From contig NC_090788.1 in NCBI RefSeq assembly GCF_040054535.1, forward strand, positions 19,467,001-19,531,000: a stretch of 64,000 nt of DNA. Reading direction: 5' to 3'. The position numbers and the translations under genes were made by a program. The notes beneath the pieces are model-generated. The model did no database searches. It saw only the letters and a program-made list of their open reading frames with translations, and was not told where the DNA came from. Shown here piece by piece: positions 48,188 through 60,098 of this stretch. Each line of letters opens with the position of its first letter. The first letter of the stretch is position 1. The DNA comes from Antennarius striatus (Eukaryota; Chordata; Actinopteri; Lophiiformes; Antennariidae).

Positions 48188-51100
48188 CTAAGTCAGGAGC
48201 TCCATCAATGTGGGAAAGGTAGCATATTTTTTTCCTTTTGGGGACACACAGATGGCCTCTCCATTCTTGGTGATGTCAGTTATCAGCTCCAGGATGGGCT
48301 CCACTGTCTCAGATACACTGAGGACACAAAGGACCTCTGTGAATTTGTAGGTCTGTAGCGTCACATGGTTAGTGTCCCCTTCACGGGCTCATATGTGATT
48401 GGCTATTCAATGCCCTCAATTCAGAGATAAATATAGTTGATGGGTTCAGACTCACCTTAAAAGCCCCAACTGGGCTAATAACTGTTGGTTGTGCTCATCC
48501 AGTTTGGAGAACTGTCCCAGGCGAGATGGGATGTCGGAGAAGAGTTCAGTTTGGACAAACGTGGGGCAGAGTGCGTTGACTCTTATACCATAGCCTAACG
48601 CAGCAAAAGCAGCCTGGTGATAAAAATGTTGTAAAATATTGTTTTATACAAATACCCAGTGGTGGACCTGTCAAAATAACTTCACTGTTAGCGTGTTAAT
48701 CAGCCACGTGTCCAGTCAGGCTCTCGACCGTTGATCACACCGGGCCCAGGTCAGACATACAGACAGAAGAAGCCTACAAAGTTTTCTTCATGAAAACACA
48801 AGCTTCCTCACCGCAGTACTCCGTGTGAAGCCAATCACCCCATGCTTGGTGGAAGTATAGATGGGTATGGACATCAGAGGAAAGATACCTGCAAGATGGG
48901 AGAAGTTAGGATTTCAGGTGTGAGGGTTAGGGTTAGGTTAGATTTAATTACAACGGCTGAGAGTCAGGCATAAGTTCCAGCCAGAACACCAGGAACAAAT
49001 GAAACAGCTGGACATACGCCGTTCTCCTTCAGGATGGATACATGAATATTTTTCATAGCTCTTCTTCATTTTACTGCACAACCTCCCCGATAACAGGAAG
49101 AACCTCTAATAGCAGCAAAGCAGAACTTCATTGACTCTACCCTCTGCCAATAAAGGATGTTGCATCAGTTCAGCCTTGATGACAGATGGGTGAGCCAAGT
49201 AAAAGTCCATCCATCAAATCCAATCCAATCCAATCTTTATTTGTTAAGCACTTTACAACAACCACAGTCGACTAAAGTGCTGCACAGACGAATAAAAAAA
49301 ACCCAAAACATTATAGATAAAAGACAAAATGGCTCAAATATTATAAGTCAAATAAATTAATCAAAAACATAAAACATGGATAAAAGCAATCAGAGCAATA
49401 AAATAAAATAAAATCCATTGTCCATCTAGATGTTAAAAGCCAAGGAGAAGAGGTAGGTTTCCACAAGCTATTTAAAAACAGACAGAGAAGAGGCCTGTCT
49501 GATTTGCTGAGGCAGATTATTCCGTAATTTAGGAGCCACAACAGCAAAGGCATGGTCCCCTCTGAGCATCCGTTTGGTTTTGGGCACACTCAGAAGAAGC
49601 TGATCAGCTGACCTGAGAGAGCGAGCAGGTATGTAAGGGAGTAGAAGCTCAGAGAGGTAGGGCGGGGCAAGTGCATTTAGGGATTTAAAAGTAAATAAAA
49701 GAATTTTGAAATGGATTCTAAAATGTATGGTTAGCCAGTGGAGTGACGCTAAAATGGGGTGATTTATTAAAAGTGCAGGCCCAAAATGAACTGTTCCATC
49801 CAGCAGTCTGAACTTCAAACGATCCTGACTCTTACACCTTCGTGTAAGGTCATGGTATACACCTGCAGATACAAAAAGTTGACTAAAAACAAATGCTACT
49901 GCAATAAAGTCATGTGTGAATGTGAGTACCTGTAATGGATGCTGTGTTGATGATCACCCCTCCTCGATCTCCATTCAACTTGCGCATGAGCTCTGTGGCC
50001 AAGTAGGTGCCCCTGATGACGGCCACCTGCAACACACAGGAGGCATTAGCTGAGAAGGTTCCTGTCTCTGGAGATGTCGGTATAGTGGTGCCATTTCCCT
50101 CATGGCGGGTGTGTGTGGGGCAGCTTGCTGCTCCTCTTACAAGGTTGATGGAGACGGTTTTCTCCAGCAGAGCCTCGTTCAGGATGCCAGCGTTGTTGCA
50201 CATGATGTCGATTCCTCCAAAGGTGTCGACTGTCTTCTGCAGGGAGTCTTTAGAGGAGATGTGGGTAGCCGTTAGGGCACTTCACCTTAAAGTTCATGGC
50301 CTCGATTAAGGGCTTCAGCACCATTTTATTACAGCAGCACACATACGACATGATTAGTTAATGATTATTCCCCTTTAATCTGGAAAAGAAAGGTAGATAA
50401 ATAATCGTGATACGTTGTACATTTTGTGTTTGATTGTGTCTGTCGTAACGTGTTTATCTGTAATAAAGAGTTCATGATTAACTTCTACTGAAGCTGGACC
50501 GTTGTGTGTTACCTCTGAACTGCTCCTCTGACTCAACGTCACAGCGGACAAACAGAACTCGCTCTGGTCCAAACTGTTTGGCCAGGACCTCCATTAAACT
50601 CTTTGCTGCGGTTTCGTTCACATCTAGGAGGGCGACCTGGACAGGACCAGAACACCTACCGTTAGACTCTCATGACCTCTTTAAAAGATGCTCGTCTTGT
50701 GACCTTGTGTCACCCAACAGTCACCCAGCAGATCTATCAGTTACCCAACAGTCACCCACCAGTCATCTATCAAGATACCCACAATTATCCTGAGAGATGA
50801 CTGGCAGGTAACTATCAGTTACCCAACAGTCACCTACCAGTCATCTATCAGTTACCTAATAGTCACTCACCAATGACATTTGAAAGACGTGTTTAGTGTT
50901 GATTTTTAGAGACTACTTTGGACCAAAGATTAAAATTTGTAGCATCATTGATGAGAGAAACCTTCGCTTGAAAAATGTTACCTTCTTCCAAACTTCATTC
51001 CTTCAGTTTGTGAGTACTGGTACTAGTAATAGCATTAGTAGAAGAAATAGTAGTAGAGGAAGAACAAACCACGTTCATTTGTCCTGCATAGGGGAAATGA

Positions 51101-52243
51101 TTTTTCCACTCTAGTCATCATTTGTTATTGTAATCATCTCATGGCAGTAGTGTTTCTGACTGGGTTGTTCAACAGGATCTTAAATGGTGAGGAATGGAGG
51201 AGAAGTGTGCTGGTGCCCATTTTTAAGAACAAAGGAGATGTGCAGAGTTGTGGCAACTACAGAGGAATAAAGCTGATGAGCCATACAATGAAGTTATGGG
51301 AGAGAGTAGTGGAAGCTAGACGAAGGGCAGAAGTGAGCATCTGTGAGCAGCAGTATGGTTTCATGCCAAAAAGGAGTACTACGGATGCAGTATTTGCTTT
51401 GAGGATGTTGAAAGAGAAGTATAGAGAAGGCTACAGGGAGCTGCATTGTGTTTTAGTAGATCTGGAGAAAGCTTATGACAGTAGAAGTAGTATGAGCAGT
51501 AGTGGTAATAGTAGTAGCCATAGGAAGCTAGTTATGGTAGTAGTGGTAGTAATAATGATAGTAATAGTAATTAGCAGTGGTAACAGTGATTTTCATTAGT
51601 AATAGTAATAGCAATAGTAGTACTGTAATAGTGATAAAAGTGGTAATTCCGATGGTAATAGAAGCAATAATAGTAATTAGCCGTAGTAATAGTATTAATA
51701 GTAATAGTAGTAGTAGTAATAGCAATATTAATAGTAATAGCAGTAATAATAGTCATACTAATGGTAATAGTTAGAGTAATAGTAGTAAAACAGTAATAGT
51801 AGTAATTGTAAGAGTAATAGCAGTAGTAATAGTAATACTAATGGTAATAGTAATAGTAACAGTAGAAATAATAGTAATAGTAATTGCTAACTTTTTTCCT
51901 GTAACTCTGTGACTTTACAGGTTTCACTGACAGATTTCTGCTCTCCTGTTCACTTCCTACATGGTTTAACATGTTTTTTCTCCATGAATCTGAAGAACCA
52001 GCAGAGATCCAGATGGACCAGCCAACATCTGGATCTCTGCTGGAGAACACACACCACAGAGTCCACACAACAGGAGTCCTACACACTGTCTGTGGTCGGG
52101 AGGGGTCCACACAGTCTGGATCCACGCAGTCCGTGGAGGACCAACTCTACCTTGGCTCCGTGTTGCAGGAGTAACTCGGTCATCGCCCTTCCGATCCCCA
52201 TCGCCGCGCCGGTCACCGCCGCCACCTTCCCGGTCAGAGCCAT
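48188..52243 (-). CDS. hpgd: 15-hydroxyprostaglandin dehydrogenase-like SDR, tandem copy 2
   Basis: Minus-strand exons: 52243-52151 (ATG), 50636-50513, 50247-50141, 50026-49930, 48888-48812, 48613-48456 and 48317-48188 (TAG). Exon lengths are identical to copy 1, giving 261 residues. Exon 1 encodes the same 31 residues. Differences cluster in the last three exons: IFPLMSIPIY for VFPVMSMPVY, KLDEHNQQLLAQLGLL for KLNEYNEQVLAKLGVL, and ATFPTLMELLT for VTFPTMNELLA. NAD-binding and Ser/Tyr/Lys catalytic residues are kept, so this copy also looks intact. Two LINE pieces have entered its introns since duplication (49218-49757 and 51115-51483). The changed residues lie in the C-terminal part that forms the substrate lid in SDR enzymes, so substrate preference may differ (inference). 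Confidence 0.9.
49218..49757 (-). mobile_element. 3' piece of an L2/Rex1-like LINE in hpgd copy 2
   Basis: The minus-strand reading LASLHWLTIHFRIHFKILLF, then TFKSLNALAPPYLSELLLPY, then LPQQIRQASSLSVFK is the conserved C-terminus of fish L2-type LINE ORF2. A stop codon follows SVFK and interrupts the usual ending (LVETYLFSLAF follows in frame). The piece ends in (CAATC)n at 49218-49232. It lies between exons 4 and 5 of copy 2; copy 1 lacks it at the matching point (about 44518), where AAATG is the likely target duplication. Confidence 0.85.
51115..51483 (+). mobile_element. RTE-type LINE reverse-transcriptase fragment in hpgd copy 2 intron 1
   Basis: An open frame holds GEEWRRSVLVPIFKNKGDVQ, CGNYRGIKLMSHTMKLWERV, EQQYGFMPKRSTTDAVFALR and LHCVLVDLEKAYD, the standard start of an RTE/BovB-type reverse transcriptase. 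Both ends are missing. Copy 1 has uninterrupted sequence at the matching point (about 45870). Confidence 0.88.
51484..51890. repeat. (GTAATA)n-type simple repeat, copy 2 intron 1
   Basis: The expanded counterpart of 45860-46085, directly abutting the RTE LINE piece. The right-hand 100 bp are nearly identical to copy 1. Confidence 0.9.
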
Positions 52244-52469
52244 GACTGCTGCTGGGCGGGAGGAGGGAGACGTCTGCGCCGCATTTAAAGAGGCTGGCGT
52301 GAGAGACGCCCACGGACACTAGTGACACGCCTCAGAGTGACCGTCCATACCGTATATGAACGGAACCAGTCCCGTCCACTATACAGACACTCGGTGTCAG
52401 CTGGTGCTATATGCCCTTGATGAGGGGGTATTTGTCTGTTAACAGAACCACCGGGTATCTATCTATCAA

Positions 52470-52655
52470 ACTTGCTGAATACGGGCGTAAGGCGGGCTAC
52501 ACCCTGGATAAGATGCCAGCTGATCGTGGGGCCCCACCAAAAAAACCAAAAAGCCCCCACCAACAAAAAAAGTTAGTGGGGACTGGATGTGGGGGGGGGG
52601 GCAGACATGGGTTAGTGTGAGGCAACAGCGCTCCCCACTGCGCCCGGGACGCAAA
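52470..52655 (-). mobile_element. SINE-like fragment upstream of hpgd copy 2
   Basis: Counterpart of 46715-46885 (GGCGGGCTACACCCTGGATA, CCAGCTGATCGTGGGGCCCC) with an added A/C-rich and G-run segment at 52525-52605. Confidence 0.6.
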
Positions 52656-53194
52656 AACATTTTAGCGTTGTCAGATTAGTGGACTCTTTTAATTTGCATG
52701 TCGGTGGGATCTGGGATGGCCATGAGATGTTCCACTGTGGACCTGAGTGACACAGAAGAGGAGTATAGAAGGGGCACCATAAAGTGCTTTAACCTGTGTA
52801 AAGTGGGTTGAGGTCATCTAGACGGGAGCTAATAAAAGCATGTTTGACTGTTTCAAAGTCTAGATAAACAAAAAAGTGCGTCAGTTTAGCTATTGTTCTA
52901 ATCTGATTAAAACTACCTTGGACAACAGAGCTGACTAGTTTGATAAAATTTATATAGCTCTCAAAGAGAACCCCCAGGTTTCTGATCCTGTCTATAAATG
53001 TTATAACCAGTGATCAAGGGCTTTGCTCAACTTGTGTGTACAGTTAGATGATCCAAAAAACATCATCTCAGGGTTTCTGGTGTTCAACTAGAGGAGGTTT
53101 GCTGTCACCCAGAATTTAATGACGTCCAAACAGCTGAGAAGTGTGTGTTTCCAGGGAAGATGAGTCAGTACAGTGGTGTAGGAGATTGTAATTG

Positions 53195-53855
53195 CCAGTG
53201 TTTGTTCGTTTGTTCATTTACCAATCCATCCACCAAATATCATCACAACCGTTGCAGATAGAAAGATGAAACAAAAAGCACATTACTCAGGCAGGAGAGG
53301 CGATGAAAATGAGATGATGACCTTGACCTGGAGAAAACTAGGTTAAGGGTACATTTCAACTTTTGTACACTCAGGAACCAGATAAGATAGAAAGACGACG
53401 GAGAAAGCCAGTGTGAGTAAGACCATGGACCAAAGCTAGTGCTTTGATCTATAACAGTAGGTCAGAGCACTATCTTTGATCTTTGACCTATTCAAGTAGG
53501 TCAGGGTAAAATTTTGAATTCAGTGGTGTCGCGGGATGTTGCAGCCTTTGTTCTAGTCTATCCTGAGATATTTTTGCACATATCTCAGGAGCTAGATAAG
53601 ATAGAAAGACAAAACAAAAGGCGTTATATTCGGGACGGTAGGGGGATGAAAATTGGATCACAACATTGACCTTGAAAAACTAGGTCAAGGTCACATTTTA
53701 ACTTTTATCCCTTTTTAGGTACACATCTAATGCCCAGTTACATGTTGGATCATTAGTCTTTTGTTAAATGACCCTGACCTATGAAAGTAGGTCAGGGTAA
53801 AGTTTTGAATTCAGGGGGGGTCACGGGATGTTGCAGTTTCTGACTGCCTTGTTTC
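53195..53855 (+). repeat. dispersed repeat with TCAAGGTCA motifs, copy 3 (longest)
   Basis: It opens TTCGTTTGTTCATTTACCAA, CACAACCGTTGCAGATAGAA, carries two or three modules of GATAAGATAGAAAGACRA with ACTAGGTCAAGGTCA, and ends GGGATGTTGCAGTTTCTGAC then TGCCTTGTTT. It sits only in duplication unit 2, so at least this copy moved after the hpgd duplication or was lost from unit 1. Confidence 0.8.
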
Positions 53856-54099
53856 ATGTTGTCCTTGCCTATGTTTTGATTTAAAACTCTTTCTGTATTT
53901 CTACCCTTCTCACGCACAACATGGGTCAAAAATAACCCTTATCTATTTTCTGTTATTTCCTGTAAGGCTGAATGCCTTCATGATATATCATGTATTTAAA
54001 CCTTTATCATTGTGTTCAGTAAATATCATGTTTTTGTTTTGCACATATTTTTCTTTCCTACTTTATGAACAAGAAAAACTTTTGTGTTTTGACATGAAA

Positions 54100-54560
54100 C
54101 GTTCAGGTGATGACAGCCAATAGTTTTTCAGGATATCTGTGCTAATCTGCATGTTCCCCACATCGTCCATCTCAACATCTCAGTATTATTGCACCTGCCC
54201 TTCCTCCCACTCACCTGTGTGCCAAACACTCCCTCCTCACCCATCAACAGCTCCCCTCAGCAGCTGATTCTGGTTTCCAGTCACTCATTCACCTGTTAAC
54301 CCACTGCCTACCAATCAGACATTAGCCACTGCGCTTAAGCCTTAGCTGTATGGATTTTGAGCCTGACTGTTCTGGGAAACTCATTCTGTTTGGCTTTCTG
54401 ACCCCAACCACAAGTCTGTTTCACACCTGCTTTGTGCACCATAACGCTCATTACTATCTGAGTAAAGATCATTTACTTTCCTGTCTGAGACTGTTGCATT
54501 TGAATCCGGCTCCCACGCCTGTGACTTACTCAATACTTCACGACTGGTTTTATGGTTAAG
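54100..54560. repeat. probable dispersed repeat, class unresolved
   Basis: The segment CACCTGTGTGCCAAACACTC through GGCTCCCACGCCTGTGAC resembles a repeat end I associate with fish genomes. I cannot assign it to a class, and no coding region or terminal repeat is visible. Confidence 0.3.
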
Positions 54561-56190
54561 TATGAAAGGAAAATGGAAATAATAATCTGTGGAATTCATT
54601 CATCTTCTTGAAAACAAAATTGTAATTGTCTCATCTTTAGCCACTTATCTGCTATTATATCTGATACTATAAAACAGACCAGAAAACCACAAAGTCATGT
54701 TATATGTTAAAAGTTGAATTCATGTCTGCATAATTTGTGCTTATATATGTTTTGTCTTTTGGGATCTTGTTTGTTTGTGAGATCAGAGTCCAAGGTTTTT
54801 CTTCTCCACCTCCACCTGAACTCCGTATGATCTTGAAGAACAGACGCATTGGTTCTACTCTGCGGTGGGACCCTGAACGACCTCTCCTGAACGGCCACTA
54901 GGGGGCGTGTTGAGCCGTCACGGGGACACGTGTTGCTGTTTCACTCCATCCGTGACATCATTTCTGGTTTCTCAGCTGAGACGCACAGCAGCAGACCTAT
55001 ATCCGATCACACAACTGATGTTCTGTGTGCTTTTTCTTTTTTTCTAATCATTAGTTCCGTTTGACCCCTTGGGAAGTCATGTGACCTCCCTTCAAGAGAT
55101 CATTGTAGTTGAAGTTGTGACGACATTATGGGTTTCTGTCTCAAACCAGAGCCATTACATTAATATGTGTGCCAAGAATATAAAAATATGAAAATATTTT
55201 ACTACCTATAAACCTGTGACACTTATGGTTTCTGAAAGAATAAAAAAAAAATCCAGGTTCTAATATATATCCAGAATGGAACGATTAAATCTGGGCTATG
55301 ACTCACATTTTGAAATTATATCACATTTAATTTGTCCTATATTTTCCTATTTTAGCTCCTGGCCAATTATTATAATGATGTTTGTTTTTTTCCTGTCAGA
55401 GACTGAAACACTCTCGACCAGATCTATAAAGCCTGTCTGAGAACAGGAACAGATTCTGAGGAGTTTGAGTGAAATTCAGTTCCTTCTTTCCGTTAATGAG
55501 ATCAGCTGTCCACGAAAAGCAGCATCCATCATACAGAGCTCTGATCAATAAAACCAATGTAGATGCTTATGAAAAAAAAAGTCTCCACTCTGCCTCCCAA
55601 ACCAGGTCCACAAAGCCACCCTAGGCTTGTCTTGCTTACGAGGCAAATCCACCATTTAACAGCTTTCAACTGTGATTTGCTGACCAGCTGCTGACTTGTG
55701 TTTTCATCCCAGCGACCCTTTGCCATTTCACTGGTGGTTGCATCGCTAAAGAGCTGCAGAGAGCTGGACAATGCCAGAGAGCTTTACATGTCACCGGCGT
55801 CATCGCCCTCAGAGAATAGGACGTGGCGATTTCATGGAATATCAGCCTGTTTACAGTGAGGGGCCAGCATGGGAGAGCAGGGTGTGTGTGTGTGTGTGTG
55901 TGTGAGACCTACTCGAGGCCGTGACTGCGTATGAGATATGTGGTCAGAGGGTTAAACAGGAGTGTTTGTCAGCCCAGGGATGAAACAGCTCTGCTCACAC
56001 CTTTAGACGTGTGTGTTTGTGTGTCTGAGTGAGTTTCATTCAGTCCCACAGAAACCAACAAGTTGTTCATCAGTCAAACCACCAAACATCTGTCAGCTGA
56101 TAACACAGGGTGTGGAATAAGGGGGCTATCGTATGGCAAATGTTTTGGGCCCAAAAAATAAACAAATAAACAAACAAATAAATAACATTT

Positions 56191-56242
<52 letters not shown>

Positions 56243-58140
56243 ACAGGTCACAGGTCCAGTGCCTGAAAGGGTGTCGGACCAAAGAAAGGGATGGCTCAAT
56301 GTGTTTTGTTCATGCTTTCAGTCATAATATTATCTATATGTCCGTAAATGTATATATTGATAAGTTTTCATAACTTTAAGGAAGAAAAGAGCTTTGCTCA
56401 AAAAAGATCTTAAGGACTGTTTGTCGGATGAGGCAGCTGAAAAGACAAACACCAACTCAAACACCAACTCTGATCTGAATGAAGTGACATCTGCAGGTAT
56501 ATTTACAAACTGCTTAGCATGTGACAGCTGAGCAGCTAATAGCTAGTTAGCTTTCTAACGGCTATCAGTCACACACCTCTCACAACAGCAGTAGGACAAG
56601 GTTAATTTGTTTCCTCAACCTGTGAAAAAATAAACTTGACATTGCCGGAAATTATTGCCCTTACTGCCCTCTGGTGATTTAACTGCTGTAATACTGTGGA
56701 TTTTTAAAAAAAAATGTGTTGCATTCAAGACATTTGGTTGAGTTTTGTTTCCTACATTGTGCACCAGCATCACATTCGTTCATTCATTCAAATAATGAAT
56801 GAATGAATGAGTGAATGAATGAATATTTAGACTAATTTTTTATTGGAATCATGAATAGGAGCAGAAGCCAGAGTCTCACATGAGGAAGAGTAGTGACAGG
56901 TGTGTATGTTTCTCTGTGTGTGTGCACATGTGTGTGTTTGCACGTGGGGGGATCTTCTGCCCCTTCTTCATCCCCACCCGCCCCTCAAGCATACCTGTTC
57001 TTCTATGCACATTAAACACACTCATACACACACATACACACACACACACCTTTGCTTGTTTTCTAGTTGCTTTAACTCACGCTAACAAACAATTACATTT
57101 CTCATGAAACTGTTTTTAAGAATGGCGGCCTCCAGGCCATTCTGGATCGTCCGGCAGTGAATGAACCAATCAGCACTCACCTAACAGGGGCGAGAAAGTA
57201 AGAATCTACACAACGTGTTCAAACAGGAGCGTGTCTTCAGGGAGGTACCGCTGCAGTGACTAATCTGAGAAATGAACGTACTGTTTTTAATCATAAATAC
57301 GTGAGCGGAGCGGCGAGGACAGCAGGCGGCTGAGGATCAGAATCCTCCAGCCGAGCACATGACCAACTGTGGAGACTCAGAACCTGTGCCCCCCCCCAGG
57401 AAGGTTCAAACACCACAGCAGCATTATACAGTACAGTGTATTCATGCATTGACTGCATTGTTTCTTCTGTTCATTCATTCATCCAGTTTTACACAGTGAC
57501 TGAATTCCCTTTATCAAAACTGGTTGATTTAACGAAGCCTATAAGAAATCTTTCTGAATGAGATGACCTCTGACCTCCGCTATAGTGGAAACTGGAAGTG
57601 TCAAACAGTGAAATGCACTTTTTTTTATATTAAGTATCAGAATAATAGTGAGACCAACATGATCCAGGTTCTAGGAGCATGGAGTCACATGATGGGGGGG
57701 TCAGCCTGACTGAGATGCCTTAGGACGTTTGTTCTAGAAATGTCTACTTGCCCCCCTCCCCCCTTATATTGTGTTATTTCTATTTATTTTTGTATATGTA
57801 GTGACCTTTAAGTCAATCCAGGGGACATTTTGAGGCACAGCAATAAAATTACTGATTTTCTTCATACATCTATGAACTAAGCGGTACCTGTACCACTATG
57901 CAACATTATAATACACAGATCTATTGGATCAAATATTTAGTGATCATTTTTTACATTTTAATTCATGAGGTATATTTTGGTACTACTACTTTAAGTATGT
58001 ATGAAATTACACTATTTTTTTCCCCTTCAACAGAATCCATTACTTTCATAATCACGTCAACACTTCCACTTTTCTTTTTCCACACGTCTTGTAATATAAT
58101 CATCCATCACTCAAGTGAAAAGGGACATTTAATTTAGAAG
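54560..58140. other. intergenic stretch without a recognisable gene
   Basis: Unique sequence with small simple repeats: (TG)n at 55882-55905 and 56200-56240, (GAAT)n near 56795-56825, (CA)n at 57027-57050. No splice-bounded coding frame was found. A CTCF-like core CCACTAGGGGGCG is at 54895-54907 (+). Confidence 0.45.
54895..54907 (+). promoter_or_regulatory. CTCF-like motif
   Basis: CCACTAGGGGGCG followed by TG fits the vertebrate CTCF core closely. It lies upstream of the hpgd pair and before larp1. Confidence 0.5.
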
Positions 58141-58510
58141 CACACGTTGGGCATCACTGCAGTCACAACAGACAGTCATCCGCGTACACGCACCACACAC
58201 ACTGGGTGTTTTCAGTGGGATCGACCAACTCCACAAAACAACTCCGTGGAATCCGCACACGTGTAGCTCCGGTGTGGACACGTGTGCGCCGTCCAGCACC
58301 AGGAACTAACGGCTTCCGTTGTTGTTTCCACGCTTCTCTGGTGGGAATGTGAACACAACGTCACGTGAAAACTCCACACACTAATCCACGGTGTTTTTAA
58401 CAACCGGTGGTTACCGTGAAAACATTGGGCAGCGGGCTGACGGTAAGGTTACGGCGAGCTGCAGACTCGACCGGAGGGAGACAGTGACGTCATGCAGGAC
58501 GTCGCGTTGC
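58140..58510. promoter_or_regulatory. orphan CpG-rich segment with E-boxes and a CRE
   Basis: It contains several ACACGTG/CACGTG hexamers (about 58258, 58277 and 58362), a perfect CRE palindrome TGACGTCA at 58485-58492 and a consensus-like donor CTGACG|GTAAGG at 58440/58441. No gene start has been matched to it. It could be an alternative upstream promoter or exon for larp1, about 1.3 kb downstream. Confidence 0.35.
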
Positions 58511-58774
58511 GTTCAGGATATCGGAAAAAAAAAGTAATTTCCATGAATTGATCATATACGTAGGTAGCTTTAGCACCAGATGACTATGTAGGTTATACAT
58601 TTAAATAAATCATTTGAATTTTCAGTATATATACCCAGAGCGTGTAAAATGGGAATATCACGTGATAAAGAAACAATTTGTTGCTAAGTTCTTTAAATTT
58701 TAAAGAATGTAAATAATTTTAGTTTTTAAAGTACTTCACATAAAAAAAAATTCAACTTTCATGACTCAAACACA

Positions 58775-59075
58775 ACAATGCAGTCACAGACTGCAACATC
58801 CCGCGACACCCCTGAATCCAAAATTTTACCCTGACCTACTTGCATAGGTCAAATATCAAAGCTAGTGATCTGACCTACTGTCATTGATCAAAGCAGTAGC
58901 TTTGATATACGGTCTCAATCACACTGGCCTTCTCCCTTGTCTTTCTATCTTATCCAGTACAAAACTTGAAATTTGTTATCTCAAGTTGTCTCAATGTCAA
59001 GGTCATCATCTCATTTTCATCCCCTTTGCCACCCGAGTGATGTGCTTTTTGTTTCATCTTTATATCTTCAACGGT
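58775..59075 (-). repeat. dispersed repeat with GGTCA motifs, copy 4 (inverted)
   Basis: It opens with CAGACTGCAACATCCCGCGA and CAAAATTTTACCCTGACCTA, the reverse complement of the family's 3' end. It then carries TCAAGGTCATCATCTCATTT-type sequence and ends near TTTTTGTTTCATCTTTATAT. The internal order is rearranged relative to the other copies. Confidence 0.75.
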
Positions 59076-59339
59076 TCTGAAGATATTTTGTGGACTAATG
59101 GACAATTACAATCAATACATCACCGCTTCGAAGCAGGATTTAACAAAAAGAAGCAATACAATAATGAGAGAACAAACCTCCACCAAGCTTCCACATCACA
59201 TCACAGAGCCATGATGCCTGATCTTCAAATATGACGCCTTACGCGTTAGAATCTATGCCTAGAATTTTAAAAATAACTGAGTGAACGTTGAAGAGCCGCT
59301 AAAATAAAATCAAGTATTTTCCTAGTGTGCGTTTATTAG

Positions 59340-59728
59340 TAGTGAAGACTACATGTTGCACCTGAAGGCATCATCGCGACCTGACCCCAGAGCGCGCTCC
59401 CAGTGGTTCGTGGCCACTCCCCCTGTACGTGCGTACGTGCGCGCCCCTTCGTATCGCGTGGTGGGGATCATCCATATTGCTGCTAGTGGTGGAGTTCGGC
59501 TGATAATCCTGGGAGGCCGTCGGACACGTTACTTTTATTTTTATTCATGTTTTAAACGACGCTGACGACTCTGCGTCTTAGACGGAAGCGTTTCCTGGTC
59601 TAGGGGCGACAGAGGAGCAGCAGGCTCCCGGAAAAAACTTCACATTTCCTTGAAATTGACGGCGAATTCGGACCGAGGGGGGGGAGAGGACTGGTAATCC
59701 AGAGGGGGAAGAAAGACGGTGGTGGGAA
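59340..59728 (+). promoter_or_regulatory. larp1 promoter and 5' UTR region
   Basis: CpG-dense sequence with several CGCGC and ACGTGCG blocks leads into the larp1 first coding exon. The CpG-rich character continues to about 61.3 kb in intron 1. No TATA box is evident. The transcription start is probably within 59480-59620. Confidence 0.5.
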
Positions 59729-60098
59729 ATGGCCACTCAGGTGGAGACTCTCCTGCCCGGCAACCCGCTCGCCACAGCGGAGGAGCACGGTAAAATGATC
59801 AGCCGTGAACCGGTGGAGGAGCAGGGCGGCCGGGAAGACGGGGACAAGCGGCAGATGGGTGTCGCCGACCCGGGGAGCAGCAGCGACAGCACACCCGGGC
59901 AGGGAGACACCTCGACCGGGGAGGACCCAACCTCCCCGCGGGGGACCGAGGAGAGAGAGGGGGTCTGCGACAGCGACGAAGGGGATAAAAACGGCAGCAA
60001 AAAGGAGTTTACTGAAGCCCCCCCACCCAAGGTGAACCCGTGGACGAGGAAGATGAACGCGGTGACCGTGGTCAGCGTGAACGGACAAGCACACCACG
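59729..60098 (+). CDS. larp1: La-related protein 1, first coding exon only
   Basis: The exon starts MATQVETLLPGNPLATAEEH, matching the human LARP1 form that begins MATQVEPLLPGG...AEEHG. After a low-complexity acidic stretch it has EAPPPKVNPWT, which is EAPPPKVNPWT in human, then a VNGQ motif (human TTVNGQ). The exon ends at 60098 with donor CACG|GTGGGT, leaving one base of a split codon: 123 codons plus one base. Known role: cytosolic RNA-binding protein that controls translation and stability of TOP mRNAs under mTORC1; its La, RRM-like and DM15 domains would be encoded downstream, outside the window. Reading past 60098 gives an open but unconserved frame, which I take as intron. Confidence 0.9.

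Larger units (their letters stand above)
48160..54045. repeat. tandem duplication unit 2 (hpgd copy 2 with its upstream DNA)
   Basis: Same order and orientation as unit 1. It is longer because of an L2-like LINE piece, an RTE LINE piece, a longer GTAATA array and a dispersed repeat at 53195-53855. The upstream end matches unit 1 again at 53870-54040. Confidence 0.9.
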
